A DNA stretch of 64,000 bases, taken from assembly GCA_016721925.1 (NCBI GenBank), contig JADKHE010000008.1:1-64000 (forward strand), given 5' to 3'. The position numbers and the translations under genes are program-made. The stretch comes from Candidatus Skiveiella danica. Lineage in GTDB: Bacteria > Pseudomonadota > Gammaproteobacteria > Burkholderiales > Burkholderiaceae_C. The notes under the pieces were generated by a model. The model ran no database searches. It was not told the origin of the DNA and was given only the letters and a program-made list of their open reading frames with translations. Below, piece after piece: positions 26,567-35,279 of this stretch; the first letter of the stretch is position 1, and the number at the start of each line of letters is the position of its first letter.

Positions 26567-27322
26567 TCAGCGGAATGCATCCCACAGCAGCTTGACGCCC
26601 GTGAGAAACATCCCGGCAAACACGAAGCGGTAGAACAGCACCGGGTTGATGCGCCGAGCAACGCGCACACCCGCCCACACGCCGACCGGCGCCAAGGGCA
26701 GCAGCACCAGCGAGGTGGCGAAGTTGCGCGTGTCCAGCAGCCCCAGCCAGGCATAGGGAATCCATTTGGCGATGTTGATGAAGAAGAAGAAAAACGCCAT
26801 GGTGCCGGTGAAGAGCACGGGCCTGAGCTTGAGCGGGATCACATAGGCATTGATCGGCGGGCCGCCGGCGTGGGCGATGAAGCTGGTGAAGCCCGAGGTC
26901 ACCGTGAGGAGGGCACCGGCCCAGCGTGGCGGCGGCGCGCTGTCGGGCCGGGGCGGGAACATCAGCCGCTGCGCCAGGAACAGCAGGGTGAAGCCGCCCA
27001 CGATGCCGGCCACGACCTTGGGCTCCAGCACCTTGAACAGCAAGGCGCCGGCCACGATGCCGAGCAGGCCGAAGGGCAGCAGGAATGTCAGCAGTTTGCG
27101 ATCGAAATCGTTGCGGAACGCCGCCATGCCCAGCAGGTCCATCACCAGCAGCACCGGCATCAGGATCGCCGCCGCCTGCGGCACCGTGACCGCCAACGCC
27201 ATCATCGGCACGGCCAGTGAGCCAAAGCCCGCGCCGAAGCCGCTCTTGCTGATGCCCAGCAGCAGCACCGCGGGAATCGAGACGGCGTAGAAGAACGGGT
27301 CGGTGATGAGGGGAAAAATCAT
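26567..27322 (-). CDS. TauE/SafE-family sulfite/anion exporter
   Basis: 251-residue membrane protein with eight predicted helices. GISKSGFGAGFGSLAVPMMA near the N-terminus and the later TSGFTSFIAHAGGPPINAYVIPL are the paired signature loops of the TauE/SafE family, which exports small anions such as sulfite or sulfoacetate. Substrate not determinable. Starts at ATG 27322; it is divergent from the TRIC channel gene. Confidence 0.92.
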   Translation of the reverse strand: MIFPLITDPFFYAVSIPAVLLLGISKSGFGAGFGSLAVPMMALAVTVPQAAAILMPVLLVMDLLGMAAFRNDFDRKLLTFLLPFGLLGIVAGALLFKVLEPKVVAGIVGGFTLLFLAQRLMFPPRPDSAPPPRWAGALLTVTSGFTSFIAHAGGPPINAYVIPLKLRPVLFTGTMAFFFFFINIAKWIPYAWLGLLDTRNFATSLVLLPLAPVGVWAGVRVARRINPVLFYRFVFAGMFLTGVKLLWDAFR

Positions 27323-27446
27323 GATGGAGCAGGCCGGGCGCACGGTGCGCAAACCGGCTCTCCATCGGCCAGGCACGCCGGCCCAGGGCCTGCGGCGATG
27401 TTACCCGGGCCCGGCATCCCCGTTGCCGCAAGGCGACAATCGCCCG

Positions 27447-28085
27447 ATGCGTGACGTTCATTCCTGGAGCGAGGTGCTGCGGCTGCTGCTGGAGCTGACG
27501 GCCACGCTCGCCTTCGCCCTGTCCGGCCTGATGGAGGCGGCGCGCAAGCGCCTGGACGCCGTGGGCGTGTGCGTGGTGGCTTTCCTGGCGGCGTTCGGCG
27601 GCGGCACGCTGCGCGACCTGCTGCTGGACCAGCGGCCGTTCTTCTGGGTGCGGCACGTGAACTGGCTCTGGGGTTTGCTGCTGCTGTGCGCCGCAGCCAT
27701 GCTGTTCATGCGCAACCGCCACTTTGAACCCACCGAGCGCGCCATCCAGTGGCCCGACGCGCTGGGGCTGGGCCTGTTCACCGCCGTCGGGGTGGACCGC
27801 GCGCTGGAGACCGGCTCGCCCGCTCTGGTGGCGGTGCTCATGGGGCTGGTGACGGGGGTGTTCGGCGGTGTGCTGCGCGACATGGTCTGCAACGAGATTC
27901 CCACCGCCTTCCGCGACCACCGGCCCTATGCGGTGTGCGCCTTCGCGGGCGGCTGGGTCTACGTGGGCCTGCTGCACGCCCAGGCGCCGGGCCCGGTGGC
28001 GTTGCTGGCGTGCCTGGCCGTGACGGCCGGACTGCGCGGATTGGCGCTGTGGCGCAACTGGCAGCTGCCCGCCTGGCAGAGCTGA
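27447..28085 (+). CDS. Trimeric intracellular cation channel (TRIC/UPF0126) protein
   Basis: 212 residues, seven hydrophobic segments in two repeated halves: ALSGLMEAARKRLDAVGVCVVAFLAAFGGGTLRD and DALGLGLFTAVG...GLVTGVFGGVLRDMVCNEIP. The duplicated GGGTLRD/GGVLRD signatures mark the TRIC (formerly UPF0126) family of cation channels. The start is the ATG at 27447. Confidence 0.9.
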   Translation: MRDVHSWSEVLRLLLELTATLAFALSGLMEAARKRLDAVGVCVVAFLAAFGGGTLRDLLLDQRPFFWVRHVNWLWGLLLLCAAAMLFMRNRHFEPTERAIQWPDALGLGLFTAVGVDRALETGSPALVAVLMGLVTGVFGGVLRDMVCNEIPTAFRDHRPYAVCAFAGGWVYVGLLHAQAPGPVALLACLAVTAGLRGLALWRNWQLPAWQS

Positions 28086-28097
28086 GCCCGGCTGCGC

Positions 28098-28631
28098 TCA
28101 GCGCAGGCGCAGGTTCATATGGACCTTGGCGAAGTAGCGGCCGTCGACCCGGATCGCGCGCGGCAGCACGCCGAAGGCACCAAAGCCCAGGCGGGTGTAC
28201 AGGGCCTGCGCCACGTCGTTGCCTTGCGTCACCGTCAGGTCCAGTTGCTCCAGATCCGGCAGCGCGCGCGCCTGCGCGAGCAGTTCGCGCATCAGCGCGC
28301 CGCCCACCCCCCGGCCCGCGGCATCAGGCGCCACGTACATGCCCACCACCGCGGCGTTGTGCCGCTCCTTGGGCCGGTAGCGGCCCTGCAGCCCCACCAT
28401 GCCGACGAGTTCGTCGCCGATGAAAGCGCCCAGAAAAAAATCGTGCGGCCGCTCGGCATCGGGCCGCAGGCGCGCCTGCGCCCAGGCCAGGGGGCGAAGC
28501 TGCTCTTCCTCGAAGCTGGAGGTGAACGCGTCGGGGTGATCACGCAGCGCACGCAGGCGCAAGGTGCGGTATTCCCCGGCGTCGTCCGGCATCAGGCGCC
28601 GAATCACCGGCTGATCAGGCGCCATGCCCAT
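28098..28631 (-). CDS. GNAT family N-acetyltransferase
   Basis: 177 residues. The acetyl-CoA-binding core is VGMYVAPDAAGRGVGGALMRELLAQA with the R/Q-x-x-G-x-G/A loop, followed by DLTVTQGNDVAQALYTRLGF. Substrate unknown. The start may be ATG 28631 or ATG 28625 two codons on. It ends 12 bp from the TRIC gene, with which it is convergent. Confidence 0.88.
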   Translation of the reverse strand: MGMAPDQPVIRRLMPDDAGEYRTLRLRALRDHPDAFTSSFEEEQLRPLAWAQARLRPDAERPHDFFLGAFIGDELVGMVGLQGRYRPKERHNAAVVGMYVAPDAAGRGVGGALMRELLAQARALPDLEQLDLTVTQGNDVAQALYTRLGFGAFGVLPRAIRVDGRYFAKVHMNLRLR

Positions 28632-28664
28632 GGGCGATCGGACGCGAACCGGCCCCGGCCACGC

Positions 28665-29867
<1,203 letters not shown>

Positions 29868-29983
29868 GGGGTTCTCCAGAATTTCGGCAGTTGCCATCGT
29901 AGCGCGTCCGCCGGCGGTCGCCTGCGCCAGCGCAGCCGACCGGGGCCCTTGCGGGCACCGATCTGTGGGCGACAATCGGCGCC

Positions 29984-30421
29984 ATGCTGATCCAACCCAG
30001 TCAAGCCGATGTGCGGCGATTTTTCTGCGCGGTCTATGCCAAGTCGCGCGACGGCCAGCCTCTGGAGGCGATTGAAACAATCGCCAGCCTGTGGATCGCC
30101 GAGCACCCCGAATACCACGAGGCCCTGGGCGATGTCGATGCGGCACTGCGAGCCATGGGCACGCCCGACCCGACCAACGCCAACCCGTTCCTGCACCTGT
30201 CGATGCACCTGTCGATCAGCGAGCAGTGCAGCATCGACCAGCCGCGCGGCATCCGCCAGGCGGTGGAATTGCTGACCCACAAGCGCAACTCGCTGCACGC
30301 CGCGCACCACGAGACCATGGAGTGCCTCGGTCGCATGGTCTGGGAAAGCCAGCGCGCCGGCCGAGCGCCCGATGGCGCCGCCTACATCGACTGCGTGCAG
30401 CGGCACGCCACGCGCGACTGA
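29984..30421 (+). CDS. DUF1841 protein
   Basis: 145 residues, no signal or membrane segment. Contains HPEYHEALGD, NPFLHLSMHLSISEQCSIDQPRGI and RNSLHAAHHETMECLGRMVW, the conserved patches of DUF1841. The many His/Glu residues could bind metal, but no function is established. Confidence 0.85.
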   Translation: MLIQPSQADVRRFFCAVYAKSRDGQPLEAIETIASLWIAEHPEYHEALGDVDAALRAMGTPDPTNANPFLHLSMHLSISEQCSIDQPRGIRQAVELLTHKRNSLHAAHHETMECLGRMVWESQRAGRAPDGAAYIDCVQRHATRD

Positions 30422-30440
30422 GCCCTCGCTTTCGCTGGCT

Positions 30441-30510
30441 CGCTACTCTTTTCGTAGCAAGTCATCACCTCTTCGCGCTGGGGAAGGCCGAATCGGGACG
30501 AAAAAAAGCC
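30441..30510 (+). repeat. Dispersed ATAGC-N15-GACGC repeat, copy G
   Basis: GCTACTCTTTTCGTAGC head hairpin (GTAGC 30454-30458), 15 nt with TCATCACC, CGCGCTGGGGAAGGCC from 30474, tail ending GGGACGAAAAAAAGCC. The tail A run forms the T run of the next gene's minus-strand terminator. Confidence 0.8.
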
Positions 30511-30520
30511 CGCCGAAGCG
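30501..30520 (-). terminator. Terminator of the cytochrome c4-like gene
   Basis: On the minus strand GCGGGC-like stem CGCTTCGGCG then GGGCTTTTTTT: stem GCCCGC/GCGGGC, TTCG tetraloop, seven T. It starts about 28 bp after the stop codon. Confidence 0.85.
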
Positions 30521-30547
30521 GGCCGGTCACCGGATCAGGTCGCGCGT

Positions 30548-31213
30548 TCAGCGAAAACGCGACTGCGGCACGGTCTTGAGGTCGCCGTCCAGCGAGGCGA
30601 CGTAGGTCGCCAGCGCCTTCAGCTCGTTGTTCGAGAACTGCTTGGCCACGCCGCCCATCACGCCATTGGCACGACCCCAGGTGTGGTGGGTGTCGTTCTT
30701 GTAGGCCTTGAGCGTGGCATAGAGGTAGTCGCCATACTGGCCGGCGATCTTGGGATACGACGGGTCGATGGGCTTGGCGAAATTCTCGCCGTGGCAGGAC
30801 ACGCAGGCGCCCTTCTTGAGCAGTTCGGCCACCTGGGTATTGGGCTCGCGGGAGGCCTTGGCGGCCGCTGCAGCGCCGGTCTGACCGCTCTGCTCATAGT
30901 AGGCGGCGACGTCGGCCATGTCCTGGTCGCTCAGGCTGTCGGCGATGCCCCGCATGGTGGGGTGCTTGCGATCGCCCTTCTTGTACGCAGCCAGGGACGA
31001 GGCAATGTATTTCGCGCCCTGGCCCGAGATCTTCGGCACCTTGTAGACTTCAGGGAAGGTGGCCTGGTAGCCCTGAATGCCGTGGCAGCCGATGCACATG
31101 GCGATCTTCGTTTCACCGGCCTTCGCGTCACCCTTGACTTCCTGGGCCTGGACGGAAAAAGCGGTCACGGAAGCGACAGCAACAGCAAATACCGAGGTCA
31201 ACAACTTGTTCAT
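30548..31213 (-). CDS. Cytochrome c4-like dihaem cytochrome
   Basis: 221 residues with a Sec signal peptide (cleaved near VQAQ) and two class I haem-binding sites: Cys40-Cys43-His44 in MCIGCHG and Cys137-Cys140-His141 in ACVSCHG. Each half ends with a Met region (HPTMRGIA, NGVMGGVA). Two-domain organisation matches cytochrome c4, a periplasmic electron carrier that can feed cytochrome oxidase. ATG at 31213. Confidence 0.93.
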   Translation of the reverse strand: MNKLLTSVFAVAVASVTAFSVQAQEVKGDAKAGETKIAMCIGCHGIQGYQATFPEVYKVPKISGQGAKYIASSLAAYKKGDRKHPTMRGIADSLSDQDMADVAAYYEQSGQTGAAAAAKASREPNTQVAELLKKGACVSCHGENFAKPIDPSYPKIAGQYGDYLYATLKAYKNDTHHTWGRANGVMGGVAKQFSNNELKALATYVASLDGDLKTVPQSRFR

Positions 31214-31314
31214 TTTGCGCGCACAATCGATCAAAGTTTGATAAATATCAAACAGAAATTATATCGACCCGGATCTCCCCTCCGGTGTCGCGTTTTCCAC
31301 TACTCCAGCCCCCC

Positions 31315-32157
31315 ATGAAATTCCAAGGTACCCAAAACTACGTCGCCACCCAGGATCTGATGCTGGCCGTCAATGCCTCCATCACGCTGAAGCGCCCGCT
31401 GCTGGTCAAGGGCGAGCCCGGCACCGGCAAGACCATGCTGGCAGAGGAAGTGTCCGAGGCGCTGGGCATGCCCTTGCTGCAATGGCACATCAAGTCCACC
31501 ACCAAGGCGCAGCAGGGCCTGTACGAATACGACGCGGTCAGCCGCCTGCGTGACTCGCAGCTGGGCGACGAACGCGTGAAGGACATCCACAACTACATCG
31601 TGCGGGGCGTGCTGTGGCAGGCCTTCACCGCCGAGCAGCCGGTGGCGCTGCTGATCGACGAGATCGACAAGGCCGACATCGAATTCCCGAACGACCTGCT
31701 GCGCGAGATCGACCGCATGGAGTTCTACTGCTACGAGACCCGGGAGCTGGTCCGGGCCAAGCACCGTCCGCTGGTGTTCATCACCTCGAACAACGAGAAG
31801 GAACTGCCCGACGCCTTCCTGCGCCGCTGCTTCTTCCACTACATCAAGTTCCCCGACGCGGAGACCATGAAGCTGATCATCGACGTGCACTTCCCCGATC
31901 TCAAGAAGGAGCTGCTGACCGCCGCGATGAAGACGTTCTACGACGTGCGCAACCTGCCCGGCCTGAAGAAAAAGCCCAGCACCTCCGAACTGCTGGACTG
32001 GCTCAAGCTGCTGGTGGCCGAGGACATTCCGCTGGAAGCGCTGCAGAGCACCGACAGCAAGGTCTCGGTGCCGCCGCTGGTGGGTGCGCTGCTCAAGAAC
32101 GAGCAGGACGTGACCTTGTTCGAGAAGCTGGTGTTCATGAACCAGAGGAACCGATGA
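31315..32157 (+). CDS. MoxR-family AAA+ ATPase
   Basis: 280 residues. Walker A GEPGTGKTM (about 37-45), Walker B VALLIDEIDKAD, and a sensor region FITSNNEKELPDAFLRRC. MoxR ATPases act as chaperones that activate partner complexes, usually with a VWA protein; such a partner is encoded 0.9 kb downstream. First gene of a tight operon with two ATGA overlaps. Confidence 0.92.
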   Translation: MKFQGTQNYVATQDLMLAVNASITLKRPLLVKGEPGTGKTMLAEEVSEALGMPLLQWHIKSTTKAQQGLYEYDAVSRLRDSQLGDERVKDIHNYIVRGVLWQAFTAEQPVALLIDEIDKADIEFPNDLLREIDRMEFYCYETRELVRAKHRPLVFITSNNEKELPDAFLRRCFFHYIKFPDAETMKLIIDVHFPDLKKELLTAAMKTFYDVRNLPGLKKKPSTSELLDWLKLLVAEDIPLEALQSTDSKVSVPPLVGALLKNEQDVTLFEKLVFMNQRNR

Positions 32158-32399
32158 CCGCTCCCAACCGCATGCTGCTGGAAGGCGTGTCCGACGCCGT
32201 CGGCTTTGTCGGTGGCGCCCTGGCGGGCTACTGGCTGGGCCGGCTGTTCGGGCTGGACGTGTTTGCGCCGGGCTACGGCACCGCCAGCATCCTCGGCATC
32301 CTGCTCGTGGGCCTGGGCGGCGGCCTGGGGTTGCAGGCGGCGCGGCGCTGGCGGTCGGCGCGGCAGGCGGGTTCATCGCAGGACAAGCAGTCGCCATGA
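32154..32399 (+). CDS. Small glycine-rich membrane protein
   Basis: 81 residues with two predicted membrane helices (SDAVGFVGGALAGYWLGRLFG and TASILGILLVGLGGGLGLQA) rich in Gly-xxx-Gly packing motifs. No family is recognised with certainty. It overlaps both the MoxR stop and the next ATG by 4 bp, so it is probably co-translated. Confidence 0.7.
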   Translation: MTAPNRMLLEGVSDAVGFVGGALAGYWLGRLFGLDVFAPGYGTASILGILLVGLGGGLGLQAARRWRSARQAGSSQDKQSP

Positions 32400-32989
32400 G
32401 CTTCGTCGAGCCGGTCACGCTGTCCGAACGCGGCGTCACGCTGGAGCCGCTTGCACTGGTCCATGAGGACGGCCTGCGGGCCGCTGCGGCGGACGGCGAA
32501 CTCTGGAACATCCGCGTCACCTCAGTCCCCGAACCGCACCAGACCCGCACCTACATCGAAGACGCGCTGGCCATGCGCGCGGCCGGCAACCGCTTCGCCT
32601 TTGCCGTGCTCGACAGCACCAGCGGGCGCGTGCTGGGCTCCAGCAGCTACCACGACATCCTGCCCGCCGTGAAACGCCTGGAGATCGGCTACACCTGGTA
32701 CGCGCAAAGTGTGCAGCGCAGCCACGTCAACACCACCGCCAAGCTGCTGCTGATGCGCCACGCGTTCGAGACCCTGGGCTGCGCCGTGGTGGGTTGGCGC
32801 ACCGACAACTTCAACTTCGCCTCGCAGGCCGCCATCGAGCGCCTGGGCGCGAAAAAGGATGGCGTGATCCGCGGCCATGCGCTGCGCCGCGACGGCACCA
32901 TCCGCGACACCGTGATGTACAGCCTGCGCGCCGGCGAATGGCCCGAGGCCAAAGCGCAGCTGCTCTACCTGCTGGAGCGCCGGCGCTGA
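32396..32989 (+). CDS. GNAT acetyltransferase, RimJ/RimL-like
   Basis: 197 residues of the RimJ/RimL type: FAFAVLDSTSGRVLGSSSYHDI, RLEIGYTWYAQSVQRSHVNTTAKLLLMRHAFE and WRTDNFNFASQAAIERLGAKKDGVIRGH follow the family pattern in order. Such enzymes acetylate protein N-termini or small amines; the target is unknown. It sits between MoxR and its VWA partner. Confidence 0.88.
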   Translation: MSFVEPVTLSERGVTLEPLALVHEDGLRAAAADGELWNIRVTSVPEPHQTRTYIEDALAMRAAGNRFAFAVLDSTSGRVLGSSSYHDILPAVKRLEIGYTWYAQSVQRSHVNTTAKLLLMRHAFETLGCAVVGWRTDNFNFASQAAIERLGAKKDGVIRGHALRRDGTIRDTVMYSLRAGEWPEAKAQLLYLLERRR

Positions 32990-33019
32990 CCGGGCCGCGG
33001 GCTACTTCAGGAAATCACC

Positions 33020-34210
33020 ATGCTGATCGATTTCTTCTACACCCTGCGCAGCGCCAAGCTGCCGGTTTCGGTCAAGGAATACCTGACGCTGCTCGAAGCG
33101 CTGCAGGCCAACGTGGTCGGGCCGAATTCCGACGACGCCTACAAGATCGACGACTTCTACTACCTCTCGCGCACCGCGCTGGTCAAGGACGAGAAGCACT
33201 TCGACAAGTTCGACCGCGCCTTCGCCGCCTACTTCAAGGGCGTGGAGATGATCGCCGACTTCACCAAGGACGTGCCGCTGGAGTGGCTGCGCAAGAACCT
33301 GGAGCTGGAGCTCAGCCCCGAGGAAAAGGCCAAGATCGAGAAGATGGGCTGGGACGAGCTCATGGAGACGCTCAAGAAGCGCTTCGAGGAACAGAAGGAG
33401 CGCCACGAGGGCGGCAACAAGTGGATCGGCACCGGCGGCACCTCGCCCTTCGGCGCCTATGGCTCGAACCCGCAAGGCATCCGCATCGGCCAGGACAAGG
33501 GGCGCAACAAGAGCGCGGTGAAGGTCTGGGACCAGCGCGCCTACCGCGACTACGACGACACGCAGGAGCTCGGCACCCGCAACATCAAGGTGGCCCTGCG
33601 GCGGCTGCGCAAGTTTGCGCGCGAGGGCTCGGCCGAGGAGCTGGACCTGCCCGACACCATCCGCTGCACCGCGGCCAATGCGGGCTGGCTGGACATCAAG
33701 ATGGTGCCCGAGCGGCACAACAACGTGAAGGTGCTGCTGCTGATGGACGTGGGCGGCACCATGGACGAGCACATCCACCGGGTGGAAGAAATGTTCTCGG
33801 CCGCCAAGGCCGAGTTCAAGCACCTGGAGTTCTACTACTTCCACAACTGCGTCTATGACTTCATGTGGAAGAACAACCGGCGCCGCTTCGCGGAGAAGTT
33901 CCCGACCTGGGACATCATCCGCAAGTACAACAAGGACTACAAGCTCATCTTCATCGGCGACGCGACGATGAGCCCCTACGAAATCCTGCAGCCCGGCGGC
34001 AGCGTGGAATACAACAACGAGGAAGCCGGCGCCGAATGGATCCAGCGCCTCACCCACGCGTTTCCGAAGTTCGCCTGGATCAACCCCGAGCCGCAGGGCG
34101 TCTGGCAGTACCGACAGAGCATTTCCGTCATCCAGCAGCTGGTCAGCCAGCGCATGTACCCGCTGACGCTCAAGGGGCTGGAAGACGCGATGCGGTTGCT
34201 GAGCAAGTAG
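33020..34210 (+). CDS. CoxE-like VWA-domain protein
   Basis: 396 residues. The N-terminal half is helical and charged; the C-terminal half has a von Willebrand A fold with NNVKVLLLMDVGGTMDEHIHRVEEMFSAA and YKLIFIGDATMSPYEI. The metal site reads DVGGT instead of the usual DxSxS, so magnesium binding may be altered. With the upstream MoxR ATPase it forms the MoxR-VWA pair seen in many bacteria; the process they serve is not known. Confidence 0.9.
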   Translation: MLIDFFYTLRSAKLPVSVKEYLTLLEALQANVVGPNSDDAYKIDDFYYLSRTALVKDEKHFDKFDRAFAAYFKGVEMIADFTKDVPLEWLRKNLELELSPEEKAKIEKMGWDELMETLKKRFEEQKERHEGGNKWIGTGGTSPFGAYGSNPQGIRIGQDKGRNKSAVKVWDQRAYRDYDDTQELGTRNIKVALRRLRKFAREGSAEELDLPDTIRCTAANAGWLDIKMVPERHNNVKVLLLMDVGGTMDEHIHRVEEMFSAAKAEFKHLEFYYFHNCVYDFMWKNNRRRFAEKFPTWDIIRKYNKDYKLIFIGDATMSPYEILQPGGSVEYNNEEAGAEWIQRLTHAFPKFAWINPEPQGVWQYRQSISVIQQLVSQRMYPLTLKGLEDAMRLLSK

Positions 34211-34221
34211 GTCCGCGTCGA

Positions 34222-34770
34222 TCAGGCCGCCCGGCGCCGCGCCTGCATCTCGGCGCCGATGCGCGCCAGGCCTGTTGCGTCGAAGGCGGCTTGGGCCGCC
34301 GGGTAGACCAGGCCCTCTTCCGTGGCGATGTGGGCGTCGTAGGCGTCACTGAAGGCTTTGAGCAACGCCCGCGACGGCTCATCCAGCGGCGTCGGTGCCG
34401 GATCGTCGCGCCAGCCCAGCAGCACCCCGCGCGCCCGAGCCCAGCGCTCGGCCATGCGCACGTGGTCATCCCGCAGCACGGCGATCGCTTCCCGCAGCGC
34501 GGCATCGGCGCTACCGGCCAGCACCGGAAACACGTGCAGTTCCTCGTCCTCATGGTGCAGCGGCGCGGCAATATCAAAGTAGCGCAGCACATCGGCCGCG
34601 GCCGATCGGGTCGAACGGTCATGCCCGTGCGTACCGACGTAATCGATGAGCCGCCGGAGGAGGTCCAGCGAGCGCTGGACGCGTTCGTGGCAGGCCCGCA
34701 GCATCTCGAAGGGCTGCTCGAATCCGACGGCGGGTGCTTCAAAACCGGGCAGTGGCGCTGAATGAGCCAA
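34222..34770 (-). CDS. Hemerythrin HHE-domain protein
   Basis: 182 residues, four-helix bundle with possible di-iron ligands: ACHERVQ, FDIAAPLHHEDEELHVFPVL, RDDHVRMAERW and DAHIATEEGLVYPAA. The start is TTG at 34770, preceded by AGGGAGAGG 6 nt away, a strong ribosome site; an ATG in residue 23 would remove the first helix. It may sense or scavenge oxygen or nitric oxide; that is family inference. Confidence 0.85.
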   Translation of the reverse strand: MAHSAPLPGFEAPAVGFEQPFEMLRACHERVQRSLDLLRRLIDYVGTHGHDRSTRSAAADVLRYFDIAAPLHHEDEELHVFPVLAGSADAALREAIAVLRDDHVRMAERWARARGVLLGWRDDPAPTPLDEPSRALLKAFSDAYDAHIATEEGLVYPAAQAAFDATGLARIGAEMQARRRAA

Positions 34771-34844
34771 TCGAACCTCTCCCTAAAAAACGGTCATTGT
34801 GCGCCGGCTGGTAAATTGCCCCTTTTCAGATCGGGCTCAAAACA

Positions 34845-35249
34845 ATGGACATCACGCACTTTGACGACTTTCTCGCCGCCGCCCGCCAGCAAAACGAGCC
34901 GCAGCGCCTGCTGTTCACGTTCGCGGTGGCGGAGTTGCCGGGCGATGCCAACGCCGCGCAGAAGGCCGCGTTCGAGCGGGGCGAGGGTGGCGCGCTGGTG
35001 CCCGCCGTCTGTGTGGACAAGGCGCTCGACGAACTGAGCACATTCGCAGCGTTCGCGCAGGAAGCCGAGCAGTTCAGCCTGGACTGGGTCATCGTCTTTG
35101 CGGCGAGCCTGTCCGGGCGCAACGGCACGCCGCCCAGCGCGGCGGACGCCGAAGAGCCGATCAAACGCATGGTGGCCATGATCAAGGCGGGCGACGTCCG
35201 GTCCCTGCTGCCCTTCAACCGGCAAGGAGAACCGGTGCAACTGGGCTGA
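34845..35249 (+). CDS. Conserved Burkholderiales hypothetical protein
   Basis: 134 residues, soluble, acidic. Conserved-looking patches are ITHFDDFLAAARQQNEPQRLLF, GGALVPAVCVDKALDEL, DWVIVFAASLSGR and MVAMIKAGDVRSLLPFNRQG. Relatives are often labelled ribonucleotide reductase subunit alpha, but no reductase motif is visible and the length is far too short, so that label is not supported. It lies just before tamA on the same strand. Confidence 0.75.
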   Translation: MDITHFDDFLAAARQQNEPQRLLFTFAVAELPGDANAAQKAAFERGEGGALVPAVCVDKALDELSTFAAFAQEAEQFSLDWVIVFAASLSGRNGTPPSAADAEEPIKRMVAMIKAGDVRSLLPFNRQGEPVQLG

Positions 35250-35279
35250 GAGGCTGAGCCGGCCAACCTGCGTGCCGCG

